A stretch of DNA of 64,000 bases from Megasphaera paucivorans (GCF_900103535.1 NZ_FNHQ01000008.1:1-64000); one strand, 5' to 3'; shown: positions 1 through 8,157, counted from the stretch's first letter. The notes: generated by a model from the letters alone, not told the origin. Numbers and translations: made by a program.

Positions 1-96
1 GCAATACAAAAGGCAATACAAAAGGCAATACAAAAGGCAATACAAAAGGCAATACAAAAGGCAATACAAAAGGCAATACAAAAGGCAATACAAAAC
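1..96 (+). repeat. 12-bp tandem repeat, eight units
   Basis: Eight head-to-tail copies of GCAATACAAAAG run from the window edge; the last differs only at its final base. The array is probably longer to the left. A period of 12 is a multiple of three, so gain or loss of units would keep a reading frame. There are no spacers, so it is not CRISPR. Confidence 0.95.
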
Positions 97-125
97 CAGT
101 ATCAGATGCATTGGATCTTTATTGA
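1..125 (+). CDS. Possible 3' end of a protein with NTKG repeats (partial)
   Basis: In the third forward frame the tandem array reads as (NTKG)n followed by NTKPVSDALDLY and a TGA stop at 123-125. The start is outside the window. All three forward frames are open across the repeat (the others give AIQK and QYKR repeats), so the frame is not proven. The NTKG frame is preferred because it stops soonest with a plausible non-repetitive tail. Short hydrophilic tetrapeptide repeats occur in surface or linker regions, but no function can be assigned. It could also be non-coding repeat DNA. Confidence 0.35.
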   Translation, partial: NTKGNTKGNTKGNTKGNTKGNTKGNTKGNTKPVSDALDLY

Positions 126-193
126 GAGCATTACCGTACTTTATGTTTTTTTCATTTACTAAAATCAAATATTTGATGTAGTACAATTTTAGT

Positions 194-225
194 TGACACT
201 TCAATCTCAAGGAATGATGTATAAT
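194..225 (+). promoter_or_regulatory. Promoter of the IS3 transposase
   Basis: TTGACA at 194-199 lies inside the left inverted repeat and TATAAT is at 220-225. The 20-bp spacing is longer than ideal. Having the -35 box in the terminal repeat is common in IS3 elements. Confidence 0.45.
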
Positions 226-260
226 CAAAGAAAAAGAGAAGGAGAAAGAGGGAAGATAGA

Positions 261-599
261 ATGGCTAAACAACAAAAGTATGACGTTGAATATAAGATTC
301 AGGCCATAAAACTAGCTAAAGAAGTCGGATCCGTCAAGGCGACTGCTGAATTAGGGATCCCGGTAAATACTCTGTATGGCTGGCAGAGAGCTGTTCGGGA
401 AGGACGGCTGGATATCGGTCAGGGGGCACACACTCCGCAAACAGCCCTAAGCCTTGCCGAGGAACTGACAAATCTGCGTAACCAGGTGAAAGAGCAGGAT
501 AAGGAAATTCGGCGCTTGAAAGAAGAAAATGAGTTTTTGGAAGAAGCCAGCGCTTTTTTCGCCGCCAGCCGTCGGAAGTCTGCAAGAACCAGAGAATAA
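261..599 (+). CDS. IS3 transposase OrfA (helix-turn-helix / coiled coil)
   Basis: A 112-residue protein that binds the IS ends. Residues about 12-45 form a helix-turn-helix typical of IS3 OrfA, and residues about 65-95 (ELTNLRNQVKEQDKEIRRLK) form a leucine-zipper-like coiled coil. An AAGGAGAAAGAGGG Shine-Dalgarno stretch precedes the ATG. Near the end, the run of six T at 554-559 can slip by -1 into the frame of OrfB, which stays open there. The working transposase is therefore expected to be an OrfAB fusion and OrfA alone a regulator. Confidence 0.9.
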   Translation: MAKQQKYDVEYKIQAIKLAKEVGSVKATAELGIPVNTLYGWQRAVREGRLDIGQGAHTPQTALSLAEELTNLRNQVKEQDKEIRRLKEENEFLEEASAFFAASRRKSARTRE

Positions 600-661
600 G
601 GTTCATAGACATAAAGACAGAGGACGGCAACAGTAGCGGGAAACTTTCTTTTTATTGCCGG

Positions 662-1504
662 ATGTTGGACGTAAGCCGTCAGGGGTTCTATAAATACTTG
701 GCCCACAAAAACCGCCCATGGAAATATCAGGGGTTAGCGGATGCCATGCGGGACATTCTGGATGAAGATGAATGCAATGATACCTATGGGCGTATCCGCA
801 TGTATCAGGCACTACTTTTGAAACAACCGGAGGGCATTTCTGTCCCTGGGGAACGTACGGTTTACCGTGTCATGGAGAAAATCGGGATCAACCATCCTCC
901 CAAACACAACCCGAACGGAATTACCCAAGCAGATCGTGAGGCAAGAAAATCCGATGATTTGTTGAACCGGGATTTCACATCGGAGGAGCCGTTAAAAAAG
1001 TGCGTTACGGATATAACGGAGATCAAAGCAAAGGACGGCAAATTATATATTTCAGCAATCTTTGACTGCTTCGATTCTGGGGTACTCGGATTGGCAATGG
1101 GTACCGACAGGAAAGCATCTCTGTGCGAACGAACGCTAACCAATGCCATGATGGAATATCCGGCTATGCGGGGAGCGATTCTCCATTCTGATCGGGGAAC
1201 AGAGTATACAAGTGCAACGTATCGCAAAGCCATTTCCCAATACGGCATCCGTCAGAGTATGAACAGCGCCGGAGGGCGTTGCCACGATAATGCCCGGTGT
1301 GAAAGTATGTGGGCGAGGATGAAAAGCGAACTCCTTTATCAACGATATCATACAAACCGTCTTTCCATCGAAGAACTCAAAACCCTCGTCTGGAGATACT
1401 TCATCAGCTATTGGAATAACCGGAGAATCTGTTCCGCTAACGAGGGTCTCCCGCCCTGGGTGAAGCGCCAGCGATACTATGAATCTCTGGGTGTCGCTGT
1501 ATAG
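662..1504 (+). CDS. IS3 transposase OrfB (DDE integrase core)
   Basis: Catalytic half of the transposase, 280 residues from the first ATG. The frame is open well upstream, overlapping orfA, and is -1 relative to it. The DDE residues are visible: D near 117 (CVTDITEI), D near 177 (LHSDRGTEYTS) and E near 214 (ARCESMWARMKSE). The YWNNRR motif of the rve core lies near the C-terminus. Translation most likely begins by frameshifting from orfA at the T6 run (554-559), so the ATG at 662 is a convenience boundary. No internal stop is present. Confidence 0.9.
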   Translation: MLDVSRQGFYKYLAHKNRPWKYQGLADAMRDILDEDECNDTYGRIRMYQALLLKQPEGISVPGERTVYRVMEKIGINHPPKHNPNGITQADREARKSDDLLNRDFTSEEPLKKCVTDITEIKAKDGKLYISAIFDCFDSGVLGLAMGTDRKASLCERTLTNAMMEYPAMRGAILHSDRGTEYTSATYRKAISQYGIRQSMNSAGGRCHDNARCESMWARMKSELLYQRYHTNRLSIEELKTLVWRYFISYWNNRRICSANEGLPPWVKRQRYYESLGVAV

Positions 1505-1703
1505 ACATTGTTGTCCTTGCGTAATAAGTGTCAACCAATATTGACAATATCAATTTTTGTAAATGTGAGTATGTATTTAATATATGTATTAATTATAAAA
1601 CCTTTTTTATTAACTAGCGTTAATTTTTAACGATTGATAATATGGAATATAAATATAACTTATAGATAATTAAATGTGTATATTCAAAAGGAGGGAGAAT
1701 ATT

Positions 1704-2132
1704 ATGTTGGATTCTAAAATTGTGAAGATTTGCAAAGAACAGATTTTTTTCTTAGGTACTGCGGTGGATCAGGTGGTACATGTCCGGCCGATGAAGTTAT
1801 TTGTTGATGAGGAAGAAAATGTTTGGCTTGTTAGTCATAGAGGAACGGATAAAACGAAAGAGATAGAGCTGAATAATTCCGTTGAGCTTTGTACCGTCGA
1901 TGAGAATACCAATGTGCTTCGCTTACAGGGAAAATTATTACAGCGATCAGATATGTCGATAGAAGAGATGCAGCGAGTACGTCAGCAGCTGTTTGAAGGG
2001 GTGTCGGGGATAAAAGAGTTTTTTAAAACTCCTATGGATCCGGATATGGTGGTATATCAATTAGTCATGGAGCATGTTATCTTTCGCAGCTTAGATACAG
2101 TATTGAAAGAGGAACTTCATTTTAAGAAGTAA
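1704..2132 (+). CDS. Pyridoxamine 5'-phosphate oxidase-like (FMN-binding split barrel) protein
   Basis: A 142-residue cytosolic protein resembling the small flavin-binding split-barrel family. The N-terminal part (KICKEQIFFLGT, then VRPMKLFVDEEENVWLVS) matches the usual beta-strand pattern in which a short protein covers one FMN-binding barrel. Members reduce or bind small flavin, F420 or heme substrates; the substrate here cannot be told. The start at 1704 follows AGGAGGGAG at a good distance; an in-frame ATG at 1674 lacks a site. It sits alone behind the IS element, in an AT-rich stretch. Confidence 0.65.
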   Translation: MLDSKIVKICKEQIFFLGTAVDQVVHVRPMKLFVDEEENVWLVSHRGTDKTKEIELNNSVELCTVDENTNVLRLQGKLLQRSDMSIEEMQRVRQQLFEGVSGIKEFFKTPMDPDMVVYQLVMEHVIFRSLDTVLKEELHFKK

Positions 2133-2242
2133 AACGTATCCGCTGGTATCATTTCCATGTCCTATACGTCCATATAATGTGCTGAGATGTGTTCAGCATA
2201 TGAATGTATTGTTTCATAGTGGTAACCGGGGGCGATGAGTGT

Positions 2243-4396
2243 ATGAAATGTACGACTATTCATTATATTAACTCTGCAGTTAGCAAGAGTGTCAGGGATT
2301 TATTGGAACAGCATATTCCGGAACTTGTTGAATCGTGTAAAACAGCACAGTATTTTGTGCATATACGTATTGAGGAGGATATTGTCTGCCGCACTCAATC
2401 ATCAGGTAGTATTTTTGAACAGGGAGCAATGGAACAGGTATTCCAGCCTGTTTTTCAACAAGTCTATGAAACAAGAAAACCTGTTGTTATTTTTCCCTAT
2501 GCCTTATGGGAGTGTCGTGTATCTGATCCGGATTTTGATCAGATACAGTATATGGCAGTGTTCCCTGTCCAGTATGGCGGGAAATTGGCGGGAAATATAG
2601 GGATTGCTTTTTTTTCGGAAACGATGTGTTTAACGTTGCGTGAAGTCAAGTTGATACAGGAAGTAATCAATATATACGCGCAGCTTATTTTAGAATGCAG
2701 GGAAATTACCTTTTCTATTCCGGAAACAGGCGTATGGATTTGTGATATAGAAACGAGTACGATCGTTATGGGGCCGGAGCTGTGTGATATGTATGGCCTT
2801 ACCAGCGAGTTTGAAAAAGAGATTTCCTTTGAGGCATATGTACAGAAATTTGTTTATCCCGAAGATCAAGACTGGGTCCGACAGATCAGCAGGCAATTAT
2901 TGTCGGATGAAGCGGATAAACTGAAAGAGGTCCGGTATCGTATTGTTCGGGGGGATGGACAGGTACGATATATATTGACGCAGGGCATTTCCATCAACAT
3001 AGTGGAAGGGCATAAGGAGATATATGGTTTTTCTCGTGATATTACAGAGCAAGTCCGGATCGAAGAGGAGAAAAAACAGCATGAACAGCGTATCCAGCAT
3101 ATGGCGTATTATGATCCGCTGACAAAACTTCCCAATCGGAGATATTTGTCAGAATGGCTGCATAAGGAATTAAGGCTGGCTCGGGACGGTAAGTCTGCCG
3201 GTGTAGTATTTTTTATTGATACAGATAATTTGAAAATGGTCAATGATACGTATGGACATCAATACGGGGATAAATTGATCGTGTTGACGGGGATGTGCAT
3301 TGTGAATACCCTGGAATCCCATGCTTTTGTTGCACATATGAGCGGCGATGAATTTTTTGTTGTTTTGCGCGGGACGTATACGCAGGATCAAATACGAAAT
3401 ATTGTAGAACAATTGAATGTTTCATTGCAGGAAAAACATAAAATATTTGGTATTTCCTTTCGCTTGACTGCTAGTATCGGCATTGCAGAATATCCTAAAG
3501 ATGGAACTACGGCCGAAGAAATTATTAAAAATGTAGATAATGCCATGTATGCGGCCAAAGCCGAGGGGAAAGGACACTATCGATTTTATACACCGGAAAT
3601 GCAGCATTCGGCGTTTGAAAAAATCCGTTTGATTGAAAGCTTATATGATGCGCTGGATAATCATGAGTTTTCCTTAGTGTACCAACCGCAGGTTGCCGTA
3701 ATACATGCAGACGTGGTCGGATTTGAGGCGCTTCTGCGGTGGAATAGTGCGGTTCATGGTTTGATTTCTCCTTCACGGTTTATGCCGTTAGTAGAGCAAG
3801 CGGGACTTACCCGTGTTGTGGGGGAATGGGTATTTAAGAGTGCCTGTCAATTTTCCCGCCGACTTTTAGATCACGGATGGAACGGTTGCGTACATGTCAA
3901 TATTTCTCCGATGCAGCTCGCGATGGAAGATTTTGTCGATATGCTGTTTCGTATTATTCGGGAAACGCAGGTGCCTAGTTGCCATATGGGGATTGAAATT
4001 ACAGAAGATGCATGCATGACGAGTTTTATGTCTATGGAACATGTGCTGGATCGGCTGGAACGAGTGACGGCAGCCGGAATTCACTTAGCAATGGATGATT
4101 TTGGCACCGGGTATTCTTCCTTGACGCTGTTGGATCGATTGCCGTTTGACACGATAAAAATAGATAAATCGTTTGTTGATCAGATAGGCACTCATATTAA
4201 TGAAGACAGGCTTATTGCTTCCATTATTCAGATGATACATTCGCTGAATAAAAAAGTAATAGCCGAAGGGGTAGAAACAGAGCGGCAGTTATTGTGTCTC
4301 AAACGAAAGCGATGTGATTATATTCAGGGATATGTGTACAGCAAACCGCTGACAGAGCAAGAAGCAATGGCGTTTTTAGAAGCAAGGCAGGAATAA
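2243..4396 (+). CDS. PAS-GGDEF-EAL cyclic-di-GMP turnover protein
   Basis: About 717 residues with no membrane segment. An N-terminal region of about 150 residues looks like a ligand sensor, followed by a PAS fold ending in GFSRDITEQVR, then GGDEF and EAL domains. The cyclase signature reads SGDEF (residues about 367-371) instead of GGDEF, so synthesis may be weak or absent. The EAL half keeps the expected catalytic set: GFEALLRW near 495, VNISP, EITED, DDFGTGYSS near 618, KIDKSF, AEGVET and QGY. It should therefore hydrolyse c-di-GMP. The ATG at 2243 is chosen over one at 2204 because GGGGGC lies just upstream, though the site is weak. Monocistronic by appearance. Confidence 0.9.
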   Translation: MKCTTIHYINSAVSKSVRDLLEQHIPELVESCKTAQYFVHIRIEEDIVCRTQSSGSIFEQGAMEQVFQPVFQQVYETRKPVVIFPYALWECRVSDPDFDQIQYMAVFPVQYGGKLAGNIGIAFFSETMCLTLREVKLIQEVINIYAQLILECREITFSIPETGVWICDIETSTIVMGPELCDMYGLTSEFEKEISFEAYVQKFVYPEDQDWVRQISRQLLSDEADKLKEVRYRIVRGDGQVRYILTQGISINIVEGHKEIYGFSRDITEQVRIEEEKKQHEQRIQHMAYYDPLTKLPNRRYLSEWLHKELRLARDGKSAGVVFFIDTDNLKMVNDTYGHQYGDKLIVLTGMCIVNTLESHAFVAHMSGDEFFVVLRGTYTQDQIRNIVEQLNVSLQEKHKIFGISFRLTASIGIAEYPKDGTTAEEIIKNVDNAMYAAKAEGKGHYRFYTPEMQHSAFEKIRLIESLYDALDNHEFSLVYQPQVAVIHADVVGFEALLRWNSAVHGLISPSRFMPLVEQAGLTRVVGEWVFKSACQFSRRLLDHGWNGCVHVNISPMQLAMEDFVDMLFRIIRETQVPSCHMGIEITEDACMTSFMSMEHVLDRLERVTAAGIHLAMDDFGTGYSSLTLLDRLPFDTIKIDKSFVDQIGTHINEDRLIASIIQMIHSLNKKVIAEGVETERQLLCLKRKRCDYIQGYVYSKPLTEQEAMAFLEARQE

Positions 4397-4574
4397 AGCA
4401 TCTCGCATAGAGTCGTCGCCGGATTGTTTATTGCCATTACCTATCATTAGGGGGCCTTGTAAAAAACATTAAAAAAATATAAATATTTTGCAGGAAATAT
4501 ATTAGTTTAGTAGAAATTTATATTTATATACTATACTTGTGTTATTTGTTGAAACCGTAAAGGAGATGTGTTGG

Positions 4575-5051
4575 ATGGAAAATTTAGACAGGATTACTAT
4601 TGACAAATATTTCATTGACGACGTGCTTAAAAGCAAGAAGCACACATGGCCTTTTGAAGACGATTTTAGTGATGTGGAGGCTGCATATACGGAGGCTGTC
4701 GGCGGAAGAAACGGTATCCGTAAATATGTGCTGCTGAAAAAGGATTGTTTGATGGTTTTGGAATATGCCGCCATAACAGATGAAGTGACAATTACCAAAA
4801 TTTATGATGAACTCACGATTACCAAAATTGCATTAGACAAAATCATTTCCTGCAGAGAAACTTCTAAATCCGATGGAAACGTCATGGGATTCAAGAATGA
4901 AAGAGTCCATATCGTATTGCAAAGTGGAGCGTATTATGATCTGGTACAGCCCTATTTTCGCGATAAGTTCCAAAAGGATAGTGCGGAACAGACATTTATT
5001 GAAAATAATCTTGTGAATTATAATTATTTGATCAATCAGATTATGAAATAG
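4575..5051 (+). CDS. Hypothetical protein, 158 residues
   Basis: No family is recognised. The protein is soluble and mildly acidic, with WPFEDDFSDVEAAYTEAVGG near residue 25 and an alternating hydrophobic/charged pattern in the middle (TDEVTITKIYDELTITKIA) suggesting beta strands. AGGAGATG precedes the ATG at 4575; an upstream in-frame start at 4539 lacks a site. A strong terminator follows directly, so it is a single-gene unit. The middle resembles a PH-like or YokE-like fold only in a general way. Confidence 0.7.
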   Translation: MENLDRITIDKYFIDDVLKSKKHTWPFEDDFSDVEAAYTEAVGGRNGIRKYVLLKKDCLMVLEYAAITDEVTITKIYDELTITKIALDKIISCRETSKSDGNVMGFKNERVHIVLQSGAYYDLVQPYFRDKFQKDSAEQTFIENNLVNYNYLINQIMK

Positions 5052-5081
5052 GGTTTGGATACGCTGCATAAAGCGCAGCAA

Positions 5082-5118
5082 AACTGGATCGGGTGATATC
5101 CGGGTCCAGTTTTTTTTG
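5082..5118 (+). terminator. Rho-independent terminator
   Basis: AACTGGA (5082-5088) pairs with TCCAGTT (5105-5111), followed by eight T. A small GCTGC/GCAGC hairpin (5063-5079) precedes it. It ends the unknown gene just before the IS200-like element. Confidence 0.85.
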
Positions 5119-5127
5119 TAGTTAGAA

Positions 5128-5815
5128 AACCCCTGGTTAGACCAGGGGTTCCAAAAAGCTTTAGCGATGAGTCTATAAAGGTTTAAAACAAAACACCTTT
5201 AATGTAAGATAAGAATGCGGTCCGTCAACTGCAAACCTATCCACATTAAAGGAGGTCATTCAATGAATGACACACACAGTCTATCACACAGTAAATGGAA
5301 TTGTAAATATCATGTAGTATTTGCGCCGAAGTATCGGCGGCAAGTATTTTATGGGCAAAAGCGATATGAAATAGGGCAAATACTACGAGAATTATGCCAG
5401 TGGAAAGGAGTGACTTTACTAGAAGCAGAAGCATGCCCGGATCATATACAGCTGCTGTTGGAAATTCCCCCCAAGATGAGTATATCGAGTTTCATGGGAT
5501 TTCTCAAAGGAAAAAATAGTCTGATGATTTATGAAAAATGGGGAAATATGAAATATAAGTACCGGAATCGACAATTTTGGTGTCGTGGATACTACGTAGA
5601 TACCGTAGGAAAAAACGAGAAAAAGATAACCACCTATATTCGAGAACAACTTAAAGAAGATGAAATGTCCGAACAGCTTACATTAGATTTAGAAGACCCG
5701 TTTACGGGTAACCGGAAGTAATATGCAAGTAACGGACCGAACATGCGCTGTAAAGCGCCGCTGGTAGACTAGGCCTTATAGGCCGCATAAGAAAAACCAC
5801 CAGCTAAGCTGGTGG
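5128..5815 (+). mobile_element. IS200-like insertion sequence (tnpA only)
   Basis: IS200/IS605 elements end in subterminal hairpins rather than inverted repeats. Here the left hairpin (5128-5150) has a 10-bp stem around the loop tag, and the right hairpin (5797-5815) has an 8-bp stem around taa. A GGCCTTATAGGCC hairpin is at 5772-5784. The single transposase gene lies between; there is no tnpB. The exact cleavage sites, normally a few bases outside the hairpins, cannot be set from one copy. Confidence 0.75.
5263..5721 (+). CDS. tnpA: IS200-family Y1 transposase TnpA with HUQ active site
   Basis: A 152-residue single-strand DNA transposase. Family landmarks are clear: KYHVVFAPKYRRQVF at the start, FMGFLKGKNSL in the middle and FWCRGYYVDTVGKNE near 106-119. 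Catalytic tyrosine is Y125 in TTYIREQ. The metal-binding pair that normally reads His-hydrophobic-His is H61-I-Q63, so the second His is Gln (codon CAG). The ATG at 5263 follows AAAGGAGGT; the frame extends upstream to 5215 without a better site. There is no frameshift. Whether the HUQ form is active cannot be read from the sequence. Confidence 0.88.
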   Translation: MNDTHSLSHSKWNCKYHVVFAPKYRRQVFYGQKRYEIGQILRELCQWKGVTLLEAEACPDHIQLLLEIPPKMSISSFMGFLKGKNSLMIYEKWGNMKYKYRNRQFWCRGYYVDTVGKNEKKITTYIREQLKEDEMSEQLTLDLEDPFTGNRK

Positions 5816-5869
5816 ATCATTATTTGTGTGGGGAATTTATCCGCATATCAAGAAGATAGACATGTATTA

Positions 5870-5908
5870 AAAAAGAACACTGTAATAGTTGATCACAGTG
5901 TTCTTTAG
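5870..5908. terminator. Hairpin with T run, possibly bidirectional
   Basis: AAAGAACACTGT pairs with ACAGTGTTCTTT around a short loop, with A-rich and T-rich flanks. It lies between the IS200-like element and the convergent minus-strand gene at 5960, so it can serve both sides. Confidence 0.7.
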
Positions 5909-5959
5909 GATTCATTTGAAGATTGACGGGAAACAAAATATAGTGGAACGGAGTACCGT

Positions 5960-6157
5960 TTATACTTCTTTGATGCAGTCATGATGGGATACATAAACAG
6001 TTTTGATTTTTTCTAGTAATGCTTCTGTTATCTGGAGCTTTGCAGTCAATCGTAAATTATAATGTTTTCCTTCTTGGAATAGCTCATTTAAGTGCTGATT
6101 ATAATTATTTAAAGCTTCCCGGACAATAGATAACTCTAGTGATGTAAGTTTATTCAT
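5960..6157 (-). CDS. Small hypothetical protein, 65 residues
   Basis: A short, mostly helical soluble protein (MNKLTSLELSIVREALNNYN, later LRLTAKLQITEALLEKIK). It is supported by a near-perfect AGGAGGTGAT ribosome binding site five bases before the ATG on the minus strand. No family is recognised. The helical pattern could suit a small dimeric regulator, but there is no evidence for that. Confidence 0.65.
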   Translation of the reverse strand: MNKLTSLELSIVREALNNYNQHLNELFQEGKHYNLRLTAKLQITEALLEKIKTVYVSHHDCIKEV

Positions 6158-6239
6158 ATGATCACCTCCTCTATTAATAATTATAACACAAAATGGAGGC
6201 AGTTACGTTACTTTATATCATGAATTATGGATTGCGTTT

Positions 6240-6711
6240 TTAATTTTTCAGTGCAAGTAAAATAGCATTCATACTTAAGATATCATCGGCAGTCACCTCA
6301 TCAAAGTGATCTAATTTATGCTGGATATCGTGAATGATTGTTTCTTCATAGGTTTCTTTTTTAAGGTGTCCCTGAAAAATAAAGTAGGAGGAAATATTGC
6401 CGGTCAACGTGCTTAAAAAACCGATGCCGATCAGCATTAAACAGACGGCAACGATACGGCCGCCGATTGAGGAAGGTGCAATATCTCCGTATCCTACGGT
6501 GGTCGTTGTCAAAAAGGACCACCACAAGGCATCTCCTATATTCATATCATCAACATATGAAATGGCGATGGCGCCTATAAATATGGTTGAAAACGTGAAC
6601 CACAATATATATTAAAAATCATTGAATTTAACAAACTTTCCAGCGCGGTAACGAAGCACGCGGGGAGAGAAATACAGTGTCTGTAATTTTGTTTTTACAT
6701 ATTTCTTTATA
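6240..6711 (-). pseudogene. K+ channel pore domain, apparently interrupted
   Basis: The minus strand encodes the pore of a potassium channel: a membrane helix (LWFTFSTIFIGAIAISYVDD), the selectivity filter TTTTVGYGD, a second helix (IVAVCLMLIGIGFLSTLTG) and a cytoplasmic tail. The longest ATG/TTG/GTG frame begins with TTG at 6605, with no ribosome binding site and a TAA stop two codons upstream (6612-6614). Beyond that stop the same frame continues with a basic, channel-like stretch ending FVKFNDF. The simplest reading is a channel broken by a nonsense change. A short two-helix channel starting at the TTG is the alternative. A four-helix protein lies just upstream on the same strand. Confidence 0.6.
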
Positions 6712-7039
6712 ATCCCAATTCTTTTATTTCTTGTTTTCTAAAACGTATCCAATTTTGGAAGGTATCCATTAGGCGTAATACAATGTTCATGCCTAACAGA
6801 ATAGAAAGAAAATGGTGATCATATTTGCGATAGGTATAGAATAAAAGGAACAACGAACTGTTCAGGGTATAGTAAAACCATGTTTTGAAAATGCTTGGCG
6901 GTGTTGTTACTATATAGGCACTTACTACTACGGCAGTCAGAAATATATAGATATCCTGATTGTATTGAATATTTGCCAGTGACATAAAAAAGAATAAAAA
7001 TAAAACGGAATGACTTGCCAATAAAAGTTTTTTCATCAT
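6707..7039 (-). CDS. Small membrane protein, four predicted helices
   Basis: 110 residues with hydrophobic stretches near 4-22, 27-48, 53-69 and 73-95. A GAGG site precedes the double ATG (7039/7036). It ends at the point where the degraded K+ channel frame begins (a few bases overlap). It may be an independent membrane protein, or the S1-S4-like first half of a six-helix channel separated from its pore by a frameshift. It has no arginine-rich voltage-sensor helix. No family is recognised. Confidence 0.5.
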   Translation of the reverse strand: MMKKLLLASHSVLFLFFFMSLANIQYNQDIYIFLTAVVVSAYIVTTPPSIFKTWFYYTLNSSLFLLFYTYRKYDHHFLSILLGMNIVLRLMDTFQNWIRFRKQEIKELGL

Positions 7040-7532
7040 TTTACCTCGTTTTCTTCAATAAAATACATATTTCAAAAGATGTTCATTTTTCAATTCCATA
7101 AAAGGGAACGATGATCCTTGCAGAAAAAATTCTGTTCTACCCGTGTGTTTTTGAAGTTTACGTGCAAAAATCCAGGTATCATATGACAAAGACACCTGTT
7201 CATCTGGTAGTACTTCTACTATGTATATTAAAGTATCTGAAATGGATATACAATACAAATATTAAAAAAAAGAATAAAATATATATATTTCGAAAAAATA
7301 TGAATAAGGAGTACCCTATACATCACGTATCTATGCTGTGGTCACGGTATAAAGCAATATAGACACTACGCGGCAGTACCATGGGCAATGTATTTACTAT
7401 ATATGCTGCTAAATTTTATATTGACAAATTCAGTTATTATTCACTATACTTAACATACATCTTAATACTATAACAACAGATAATGTGGTTGTTGTTCAGC
7501 GGTTTCCTGCGTAGCCGGAAAAGGAGAAAAGT
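7040..7532. other. AT-rich intergenic region
   Basis: No gene can be supported here. Two short open frames (7055-7258 minus, 7111-7362 plus) lack ribosome binding sites and family features. A tract of A and TA repeats at 7262-7295 is the only notable composition. The final 100 bases must hold the promoter for the gene at 7533. Confidence 0.5.
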
Positions 7533-7904
7533 ATGTTTACATTGACATCGGAAGCAGTTCAATATGTAAAAAAACATGGAAATCATATATTGATTACTAT
7601 GAAATTTGAACCATCTTGCGGGTGCCCTTGCAGGGGCGATTTAATTTGGGGAAGTTATATTCCTGAAATTGCGCTGGGAAAGGCGATGGACAAAAGTCAA
7701 TATCTACAAGAAACAATTGACGGCATCACCGTTTGGTATCCCAGTAAACTTATCATTAAACAAGGGTTTGACTCTATTCGTATTTATATTAAGTCTGTTC
7801 TTATCAGCAAATGGCTGGAAATGGATGGAGCTCAGGGCGTTTCTGTAACGCCGGGTACAGGATTTTCTTGCAGCACAGAAAATATTCATAAAGACATTTC
7901 TTGA
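7533..7904 (+). CDS. CC/Se-motif (HesB/IscA-like) protein
   Basis: 123 residues. The layout fits the small HesB-like CC/Se-motif family: an N-terminal helix after TLTSEAVQYVKKHG, a cysteine cluster (SCGCPC, residues about 28-33), a GI.VWY strand and a C-terminal ISKWLEMDG segment. Some relatives carry selenocysteine in the cluster; here all positions are Cys. An extra FSCSTENI tail adds another Cys. HesB/IscA folds bind Fe-S clusters or metals, but the role of this subfamily is not established. AAAGGAGAAAAGT precedes the ATG, and a strong terminator follows the gene. Confidence 0.6.
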   Translation: MFTLTSEAVQYVKKHGNHILITMKFEPSCGCPCRGDLIWGSYIPEIALGKAMDKSQYLQETIDGITVWYPSKLIIKQGFDSIRIYIKSVLISKWLEMDGAQGVSVTPGTGFSCSTENIHKDIS

Positions 7905-8016
7905 GCGATAAGGATAGCGTTAATAAGAAATACATTTACAACGATGCCATTATCAAGTGCTTTTTATATTGAAGTTTTGGTTTTGCATTAAATGAGAGAT
8001 ATACCGTAACACCAAT

Positions 8017-8060
8017 GCAGAGAGTCTTGCTAAAAACAAAGGACTCTCTGCTTTTTTTTA
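8017..8060 (+). terminator. Rho-independent terminator
   Basis: GCAGAGAGTC (8017-8026) pairs perfectly with GACTCTCTGC (8042-8051), followed by eight T. It lies about 110 bases after the CC/Se-motif gene. Confidence 0.9.
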
Positions 8061-8148
8061 TATGCAAAAACTGATTAATAGGTTGATATTGGATTTACAT
8101 GGAATAAGGTATCCTGTAGGAGGCACTGCTATATTTTTTGTAAGAATA

Positions 8149-8157
8149 TGGTATACT
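8149..8157 (+). promoter_or_regulatory. Extended -10 promoter element
   Basis: TGGTATACT, an extended -10 box, sits about 60 bases before the methyltransferase start. No good -35 is visible, as often with extended -10 promoters. Confidence 0.5.

Larger units (their letters stand above)
192..1535 (+). mobile_element. IS3-family insertion sequence
   Basis: The ends carry imperfect inverted repeats: GTTGACACTT at 192-201, then CAAGGA at 208-213, is mirrored at 1514-1535. Inside are two transposase frames in the orfA/orfB order of the IS3 family. The exact tips are uncertain by one to three bases, and no convincing 3-4 bp target duplication flanks any of the possible ends. Either the insertion is old or a rearrangement followed. 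Both frames look intact, so the copy may be functional. Confidence 0.85.

Noticed and set aside
1-96. CRISPR array
   Set aside because: Units are 12 bp, directly abutting and without spacers.
7055-7258. 67-codon minus-strand frame upstream of the small membrane protein
   Set aside because: No ribosome binding site, no recognisable domain, AT-rich surroundings.
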